In this document: piece by piece, positions 23,575 through 28,884 of the stretch | Layout: the number at the start of each line of letters is the position of its first letter | Position numbering within the stretch: position 1 is the stretch's first letter | Source of the DNA: JBGTBD01 sp041749475 | GTDB lineage: Bacteria > Pseudomonadota > Alphaproteobacteria > Rickettsiales > UBA998 | Assembly (NCBI GenBank): GCA_041749475.1 | Contig: JBGTBD010000068.1 | Location: forward strand, 1 to 28,884 | DNA length: 28,884 bases | Reading direction: 5' to 3' | Program-made: the position numbers and the translations under genes | The notes under the pieces: model-generated | What the model was told of the DNA's origin: nothing | Seen by the model: the letters and a program-made list of their open reading frames with translations, nothing else | Databases searched by the model: none

Positions 23575-25347
23575 ATGAGTTTTTCCCGTTATTTCATTAA
23601 GAAGTCCGTTGAACGCATTGTCGCGGAGTCCATGAACAGTGAGTTGAAGCGGACGCTTGGGCCGTGGAATCTGGTCAGCCTCGGTATTGGTTGTATCATC
23701 GGTGCGGGGATTTTCGTGATGACGGGGAAAGCGGCGGCGGAACATGCCGGCCCGGCACTTGTGTATTCATTCATTTTCACCGGGATCGCCTGTGCATTCG
23801 TCGGTCTCTGCTACGCGGAGTTAGCCTCCGTTCTCCCCATTTCGGGAAGTGCGTACACCTATGCCTATGCCACGCTCGGCGAAGTGCTGGCATGGACGAT
23901 GGGGTGGCTGCTCGTATTGGAATACGGGGTCGCGGCGGCGACGGTCGCCGTCGGGTGGTCGGGCTACGTCAATAGCTTCCTTTTAGGGTTCGGGGTCATA
24001 ATGCCCCCGGAACTGACAACTGCCTTTGGGCAGGTGGTGAAAGTCAACGATGTGTATCATTCACTGTTCACCGCACATGGCTATAGCTTCGACGCGGCGA
24101 ACCAATTGCTCGATTCCACCGGAAAGCTGGTACACGGCATCTTCAACCTGCCTGCGTTCATCGGTGTGGCTGCTGTCAGCACGTTGCTCGTGGTCGGCGT
24201 AAGTGAGTCGGCGAAGGTTAATAACGCTATCGTCTTCATCAAGCTGGCGGTCGTGGTGATGTTCATCGGTATCGGCGCGTTTTATGTAAACGTCGATAAC
24301 TGGACGCCGTTCATCCCTGAAAACGAAGGCCCGGGTAAGTATGGCTGGGACGGGATTTTCCGCGCGGCCAGTATCATCTTCTTCGCTTATGTTGGGTTCG
24401 AGGCCGTATCAACGGCAGCGCAGGAAGCGAAGAACCCGCAGAAGGACATGCCGTTCGGTATCCTAGGGTCGCTCTTTATCTGTACGCTGCTTTACATGGC
24501 GGTCTCCGCCGTGTTGACGGGCGTGGTCCCTTATAAAGACCTCAACGTGCCTGACCCGATGGCGGTCGCGGTCGATCATATCGGTCTTGGCTGGTTCTCC
24601 TTCCTGATCAAGATTGGGGCGTTAACGGGGCTTACCTCAGTGATGCTCGTGCTGCTCTATGGCCAGACGCGTATCTTCTACGTGATGTCCCGCGATGGGT
24701 TGATGCCGGCCGCCTTCAGCAAGGTGCATAAGCGTTTCCAGACGCCTTACATCAATACCATCATCATCGGCTCTATCGTAGCCATTGCTGCTGGGATGAC
24801 GCCGATCAGCCTGCTGGGTGATCTGGTGAGCCTGGGAACGTTGCTTGCCTTCATGATCGTCTGTTTCAGCGTGCTTTATCTTCGCCGTAAGCAGCCCGAG
24901 CTGGTCCGTCCCTTCCGCACGCCGTTCGTGCCGTGGGTTCCGCTGGCAGGCGTGCTGACGTGCGGGTATCTCGTCTTCACCATGTTCTTCTCCTTCCAGG
25001 CGTTCGATGAGGCGTATTACCTCGGGAATCACCCGGAAGTGAAACAGCAGATCGAGGCGGGTGAGTATTCCGATGGATTGAGCCATTACCTCGAAGTCGG
25101 TCAGAACGAAGAAAACTGGAAAGAGTGGAAACCGTTCGACCTTGCCAATGAGGACGCAGCCGAAGATCATCTGGTGTTCAAGGAAAGCGGCAAGGAAATC
25201 CTGCATTACATCCCGCCGTACATCCTGCTCGGGGCGCTCATCTACATCTTCTACGGTCGCCGCCATAGCCACCTTTTCCTTGAACAACAGCCGCTGGACG
25301 GTAGCAAGGAATTCGTAAAAAAACCTCACGAACCGCAAGTGGATTAA
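23575..25347 (+). CDS. APC-family (cationic) amino-acid permease with inserted soluble loop
   Basis: From the ATG at 23575 (GAGG six bases before) the product has 590 residues and the profile of the CAT branch of the APC amino-acid/polyamine transporters: a cytoplasmic lead, then GIGCIIGAGIFVMTGKAAAEHAGPA in the first helix, about 12 helices in all, and GQTRIFYVMSRDGLMP and YVGFEAVSTAAQEAKNP-type segments typical of CAT/YfnA. Between the last two helices is an unusual soluble insert (about 477-542) beginning FDEAYYLGNHPEV and running to HYIPPYI. The insert looks like a YL-x3-P-x-V, HY-x3-G-x-xE repeat of surface proteins. Transport of Arg/Lys or another amino acid is inferred from the family. 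Confidence 0.88.
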   Translation: MSFSRYFIKKSVERIVAESMNSELKRTLGPWNLVSLGIGCIIGAGIFVMTGKAAAEHAGPALVYSFIFTGIACAFVGLCYAELASVLPISGSAYTYAYATLGEVLAWTMGWLLVLEYGVAAATVAVGWSGYVNSFLLGFGVIMPPELTTAFGQVVKVNDVYHSLFTAHGYSFDAANQLLDSTGKLVHGIFNLPAFIGVAAVSTLLVVGVSESAKVNNAIVFIKLAVVVMFIGIGAFYVNVDNWTPFIPENEGPGKYGWDGIFRAASIIFFAYVGFEAVSTAAQEAKNPQKDMPFGILGSLFICTLLYMAVSAVLTGVVPYKDLNVPDPMAVAVDHIGLGWFSFLIKIGALTGLTSVMLVLLYGQTRIFYVMSRDGLMPAAFSKVHKRFQTPYINTIIIGSIVAIAAGMTPISLLGDLVSLGTLLAFMIVCFSVLYLRRKQPELVRPFRTPFVPWVPLAGVLTCGYLVFTMFFSFQAFDEAYYLGNHPEVKQQIEAGEYSDGLSHYLEVGQNEENWKEWKPFDLANEDAAEDHLVFKESGKEILHYIPPYILLGALIYIFYGRRHSHLFLEQQPLDGSKEFVKKPHEPQVD

Positions 25348-25442
25348 TCCTGAGCGGCGCGGAATAAAAGGACGATGTTCTCGCACTTGCAAAAGCCGAT
25401 TTTGCCGCTATGGTCTGCACCCATTGCTGCTTGGAGATGTGC

Positions 25443-26087
25443 GTGAAAATCTGGTTTTTCTTATTGCCCGTATTACTGGTCACCGCTTGTGTGAAAAAGC
25501 CGGACGTGCCGCCTGCGAAGCCGCCCGTACAGGAACAGTCCATAGCCCCTGTAACCAAGCCGGAAGCACCGCTCACCCATAAGCCAGAAACGAAGGCAAC
25601 TCCCGCCGCACCGAAAACACGTACTCCCCATCCGAAACCGCTGGGGAAACATATCGTAACCGGGTTCGTGGAGAAGGTGCGCGTCGGCCCGCAGAGCGTC
25701 CGCATGAATGCGCGTATCGATACGGGCGCGAAGACGTCTTCCATCGATGCCGATGTTATCAAGGTGTTCAAGCGCGACGAGAAACGCCGCGTCCTGTTCT
25801 CCATCAATTCTGACGACGGGACGAAGCTGATCTTTGAAAGCCGTCTCGTACGCTATGTGCGCATCAAATCGAAGACGGGCAAATTCATCCGCCGCCCGGT
25901 GGTCTATATGGATATCTGCCTTGCCGGGATTCATATTCAGGGCGAAGTTAATCTTGCGGAGCGCGGGCATATGAATTATCCCATGCTGGTGGGGCGTAAC
26001 ATGATGGCGGAGAAATTCGTGGTGAATCCCGCCGTGCGTTACATCACCAAGCCTGATTGCAATACAACGAAAGAATCCGAATCATGA
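25443..26087 (+). CDS. Retropepsin-like aspartic protease (Zn_protease/RimB-type), lipoprotein
   Basis: This 214-residue product starts at GTG 25443, six bases after GGAG; an ATG at 25437 is an alternative. A lipobox (VTAC, Cys16) suggests membrane anchoring. A Pro/Lys/Thr-rich linker (about 19-67) precedes the conserved domain of the family once called ATP-dependent zinc protease: ARIDTGAKTSSIDA with Asp93, RPVVYMDICLAGIHI, and EVNLAERGHMNYPMLVGRNMM. The DTG is the aspartic protease triad of a retropepsin fold. Its stop overlaps the ATG of the next gene (ATGA). The gene leads a three-gene unit of protease, inactive transglutaminase-7TM and ATP-grasp ligase, a group found together in many proteobacteria and predicted to make or trim peptide-like modifications. 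Confidence 0.88.
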   Translation: MKIWFFLLPVLLVTACVKKPDVPPAKPPVQEQSIAPVTKPEAPLTHKPETKATPAAPKTRTPHPKPLGKHIVTGFVEKVRVGPQSVRMNARIDTGAKTSSIDADVIKVFKRDEKRRVLFSINSDDGTKLIFESRLVRYVRIKSKTGKFIRRPVVYMDICLAGIHIQGEVNLAERGHMNYPMLVGRNMMAEKFVVNPAVRYITKPDCNTTKESES

Positions 26088-27655
26088 GATTAAGCGCGCC
26101 ATGGGTGCTGGGAATTATCCTTGTTGGGATCGGTCTCACCCTGTTTGCGTATAAAGCCTTCTATCTCGGCTTTCCGATGACGCCCAACGGCAAATCCGAA
26201 AGCTGGTATATCGAAGCGAAGCTTGAATTCGAGGGGCGCGGTAAGCCCGCCAAAGTCTCCCTTTACATCCCGCAGAATAGCGGCCCGCTGGCGCTGGTGG
26301 ACGAGAATTTCGTAAGCGAAGGCTACGGTCTCGCCCGCCGTACGGAAGCCTCCACGGGTAACCGGAAAGTGGTTTGGACAAAACGGGAGGCCTATGGCCG
26401 CCAGTTCTTCTTCTACCGTACCGTGCTTTATCAGGTGCAATCGTCCGAAGGCACGGAAGGCGCGGGTGAATCCCCGGTTGCGGAATCCATCGTCGATACG
26501 GAAGAATTCCAGGCTACCGCCAAGAACGATCCTAAGGCACTGGCTTTGCAGGCGCTGGTCAGTGAGCTACGTAAACGCTCAGCGGATGAAGGGTCTTTCA
26601 TCACCGAACTGTTCAACGCGCTGCATAGCAATAATAACGAGCAGATTCACATGCTGCGCGGGCATGGGGAAGATTTGCAGAGCGAAGCCGAGATCGCCGC
26701 CTACGTACTCAACTCCACGGGCATCCCCGCACGTGTGGTCAACGGGGTGCGTCTTTCCAAACAGGAGCGCGTGGGTAAGCTGGTTTCGTGGGTTGATGTA
26801 TGGCTGGATGGAAGCTGGCGTCCGGTTGATATGGATAACGGCGTGCTGGAATCGAAGAACCTGATGTTGCCGTGGTGGTATGGAAGCAAGCCGCTCTTCA
26901 GTCTGACGGGGGGTGCTCATCCGAAACTCGACATCTCCGTGCGCCATAATACGGAAGACGCCATCATCGCCAAGGTATGGCAGGGCGACGAAGCGGCGAA
27001 GCGTGCGTTCAACCTCTCACTCCTTAGTCTGCCGGTCGATTCGCAACTGTTGTTCATGGTGCTTCTGCTCGTGCCGCTGGGTGCATTGACCAACGCATTT
27101 TTGCGCCAATTTATCGGCATCAAGACGTTCGGGACGTTCATGCCCGTGCTGGTCGCCCTTGCGTTCCGGCAGACGGAGTTGTTGTGGGGGATTATCCTCT
27201 TCACCTCCATCGTCGCTATCGGTCTGCTGATTCGCACCTATTTTGAGCGGTTGAAACTGCTGATGGTTCCGCGTTTGACGGCCGTACTGACCGTGGTCGT
27301 ACTCGTTATCACCGTACTCAGTCTGCTGATGAATCATCTGGGCGTGACGACGGGGCTTTCCATCTCGCTCTTCCCGATGGTCATCATCACCATGACTATC
27401 GAGCGTATGAATATCCTGTGGGAAGAGATGGGGCCGAAGGAGGCCATTACCACCGGTATCGGCAGTTTATTCTCCGCCGTGTGCGCCTATCTCGTGATGT
27501 ATAATCCCTATTGTGTGCATCTTATCTTCACCTTCCCGGAGCTGTTGCTTATCCTTCTCGCGGTCGCCATCGCGATGGGGCGGTATCACGGGTATAAGCT
27601 GACCGAGTATTACCGTTTCCGCAACTTCAAGAATGCGCCCCATGCCGCTCTTTAA
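26084..27655 (+). CDS. Inactive transglutaminase fused to seven membrane helices (UUP1-like)
   Basis: A 523-residue membrane protein. One N-terminal helix (about 5-25), a large periplasmic part (30-310) with a transglutaminase-like fold, then about seven helices (320-500). In the transglutaminase part the structure cue GIPARVVNG (213-221) is kept, but the catalytic Cys region reads GEDLQSEAEIA without Cys and the usual HAW is VSWVDVW (234-240), so it is catalytically dead; Asp249 remains. It starts with ATG overlapping the protease stop (ATGA) and ends 14-23 bases inside the ATP-grasp gene, showing translational coupling. It may present or bind the substrate of its two partner enzymes. Confidence 0.92.
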   Translation: MRLSAPWVLGIILVGIGLTLFAYKAFYLGFPMTPNGKSESWYIEAKLEFEGRGKPAKVSLYIPQNSGPLALVDENFVSEGYGLARRTEASTGNRKVVWTKREAYGRQFFFYRTVLYQVQSSEGTEGAGESPVAESIVDTEEFQATAKNDPKALALQALVSELRKRSADEGSFITELFNALHSNNNEQIHMLRGHGEDLQSEAEIAAYVLNSTGIPARVVNGVRLSKQERVGKLVSWVDVWLDGSWRPVDMDNGVLESKNLMLPWWYGSKPLFSLTGGAHPKLDISVRHNTEDAIIAKVWQGDEAAKRAFNLSLLSLPVDSQLLFMVLLLVPLGALTNAFLRQFIGIKTFGTFMPVLVALAFRQTELLWGIILFTSIVAIGLLIRTYFERLKLLMVPRLTAVLTVVVLVITVLSLLMNHLGVTTGLSISLFPMVIITMTIERMNILWEEMGPKEAITTGIGSLFSAVCAYLVMYNPYCVHLIFTFPELLLILLAVAIAMGRYHGYKLTEYYRFRNFKNAPHAAL

Positions 27656-28625
27656 CTGGAAGCTGAATCAATCGGGACTGCTTGGCATCAACGCCCGGAA
27701 CCTTGATTATATCTTCACCGCTAATCCGCGGAAATATTACCCGCTGGTGGATCATAAGCTGAAGACCAAGAAGCTAGCGCAATCCATCGGCATCCCGTGC
27801 CCGGAACTCTACGGCGTCATCTCCTCGCAGGAGCAGATCAAGCATTTGGACGACATCCTTGCCGGGCATAGCAATTTCGCGATCAAACCTGCGCAGGGGA
27901 GCGGCGGGGGCGGTATCGTCGTCATCGCCGGACAAACGCCCAGCGGCTATGTCCGCGCCAGCGGAGCGGTAATGAAAAAAGGCGCGCTGGCCTATCACAT
28001 CAGTAATATCCTGAGTGGCATGTATTCCCTCGGCGGCGTCAATGACGAGGCCATCATCGAATACCGTGTGCGCACGTCCTCCATCTTCAATAACGTCATT
28101 TTCCAGGGCGTGCCGGATATCCGCATCATCTGCTATCTCGGTGTGCCCGCGATGGTGATGCTGCGCCTGCCAACGCGGGAATCGGACGGAAAGGCCAACC
28201 TGCATATGGGTGGTATCGGCCTCGGCATCGACATGGCGACGGGGAAAACTGTCTCTGGTGTGCATCGTGGGCAGGTGGTCACCATTCACCCGGAAACGGG
28301 CTATCCCATCGCAGGTATCCAGTTGCCGGACTGGGATATGATCCTGACCATGGCCGCATCGTTCGATGAGGTGCTTCCCCTACGCTATATCGGGGTCGAT
28401 CTGGTGCTGGACGAGGAAAAAGGCCCGATGCTGCTGGAAATCAACGCTCGCCCCGGCCTTGCCATCCAGATTGCCAATCAGGAGGGCATCGTACCCCGCC
28501 TCAAGCGAATCCGCGAGGTGGCCGGGAGCCTCCATACCGTGGCCGAGCGCGTCGCTTACGCCCGCGAGCATTTCGGCATCAAACGCCCGGCTGAGCCGGG
28601 TTCAGACCTGCAAGGGGCTGCATAA
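27633..28625 (+). CDS. RimK-like ATP-grasp ligase (alpha-L-glutamate ligase-like)
   Basis: A 330-residue ATP-grasp protein. Visible features are IKPAQGSGGGGI (84-95) in the glycine-rich ATP loop, DIRIICYLG (162-170), and the metal-binding end of the grasp fold with LLEINARPGL (267-276). It should join an amino acid such as glutamate to an acceptor using ATP. The family start MxLFxWKLNxSGLLGINARN fits. ATG at 27633 or 27642 both overlap the end of the upstream gene; neither has a strong ribosome site, so coupling is likely. It completes the protease/transglutaminase/ligase unit. Substrate is not shown by sequence. Confidence 0.92.
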   Translation: MRPMPLFNWKLNQSGLLGINARNLDYIFTANPRKYYPLVDHKLKTKKLAQSIGIPCPELYGVISSQEQIKHLDDILAGHSNFAIKPAQGSGGGGIVVIAGQTPSGYVRASGAVMKKGALAYHISNILSGMYSLGGVNDEAIIEYRVRTSSIFNNVIFQGVPDIRIICYLGVPAMVMLRLPTRESDGKANLHMGGIGLGIDMATGKTVSGVHRGQVVTIHPETGYPIAGIQLPDWDMILTMAASFDEVLPLRYIGVDLVLDEEKGPMLLEINARPGLAIQIANQEGIVPRLKRIREVAGSLHTVAERVAYAREHFGIKRPAEPGSDLQGAA

Positions 28626-28716
28626 GCGCCATTTCTGCACCATTTACCCCTCCAGGGGCAAAACCCCTTGCCAAAACGGGCAATTCTCGCTACTACACGA
28701 AAGCTTTTGCAGGGTT
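28626..28716. other. Short gap before the tRNA-Thr remnant
   Basis: No gene seen. AGGGG/CCCCT around a five-base loop (about 28652-28666) is a weak hairpin and could be part of a terminator for the ligase unit, but no T-run follows. Confidence 0.3.
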
Positions 28717-28769
28717 GCCGACTTAGCTCAGCTGGTAGAGCACCGCATTCGTAATGCGTGGGTCGGTTG
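28717..28769 (+). tRNA. Truncated tRNA-Thr (anticodon CGT), T arm and 3' end missing
   Basis: The 5' acceptor strand GCCGACT, D arm (GCTC/GAGC), anticodon stem (CCGCA/TGCGT, top pair C-T mismatched), anticodon loop TTCGTAA with CGT (28750-28752) and variable loop GGGTC all match a tRNA-Thr. The T stem starts GGTTG and then the sequence departs: no TTCGA T loop and no AGTCGGC to close the acceptor occurs before the window ends. So only about 53 of 76 bases are there. It is either a remnant at an integration boundary, a pseudogene, or an assembly joint. Confidence 0.7.
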
Positions 28770-28884
28770 GGTTGCGAAGGCAAAGAGAGTTTGGAAGAAC
28801 AAAAGGTTAGAAAGTTAGAATATCGCTGATGCACCACTCGTATCAGCACCATGTCAGCAAAAGGTTTGCAAACGTTTGGAATAG
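28770..28884. other. Unassigned sequence after the tRNA break, with small inverted repeats
   Basis: A-rich sequence with no gene seen. It contains GCTGAT/ATCAGC (28825-28830 with 28842-28847) and two overlapping perfect ten-base palindromes, GTTTGCAAAC (28864-28873) and CAAACGTTTG (28869-28878). These are the kind of short dyads found at element ends or operators, but the window is too short to tell. Confidence 0.4.

Overview
The window looks like chromosomal DNA of a motile alphaproteobacterium. The best evidence is the flagellar order fliF-fliG-fliH-fliN-flbD-flhA, with a FlbD-type sigma-54 activator inside the operon as in Caulobacter. Other evidence is clpX and lon close together on one strand, a TrxR-like ferredoxin reductase next to an adrenodoxin-type ferredoxin, and the ATP-grasp / transglutaminase-7TM / retropepsin-like triad. 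I cannot name the genus; a free-living or Micavibrio-like lineage would fit but is not proven.

Layout. (1) 1-6975, minus strand: a flagellar operon building the MS ring (FliF), switch (FliG, FliN), export helper (FliH), transcription activator (FlbD) and export gate (FlhA, cut by the window edge). A gap of about 400 bases upstream of fliF holds promoter candidates and a structured leader. (2) 7377-10983, minus strand: a metal and oxygen stress group made of a P1B-5-like metal ATPase, a hemerythrin fused to a histone H1-like tail, and a secreted Cu/Zn superoxide dismutase ending in a clear terminator. A tRNA-Pro(CGG) lies 20 bases before the ATPase. (3) 11386-20897, plus strand: clpX and lon, separated by a prepilin-like gene and three secreted proteins that share a new N-terminal domain. 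Two of these have Ser-rich linkers and a common C-terminal domain; the third carries a polysaccharide-lyase-14-like domain. (4) 20963-21090: a REP-like inverted repeat pair and a two-way terminator. (5) 21117-21977, minus strand: two unknown small genes, one His-rich. (6) 22105-23457: ferredoxin-NADP reductase and 2Fe-2S ferredoxin. (7) 23575-25347: an amino-acid permease with an unusual inserted loop. (8) 25443-28625: a lipoprotein retropepsin-like protease, an inactive transglutaminase-7TM protein and an ATP-grasp ligase, overlapping end to end. (9) 28717 to the end: a tRNA-Thr(CGT) that breaks off in the T arm, followed by unrelated sequence with small inverted repeats.

The strongest candidates for something undescribed are the three-protein secreted array between clpX and lon, and the split arrangement in which a P1B-5-like ATPase lacks a fused hemerythrin domain while a separate hemerythrin next door carries a DNA-binding-like tail. 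All family calls are by eye from motifs; no database search was possible.
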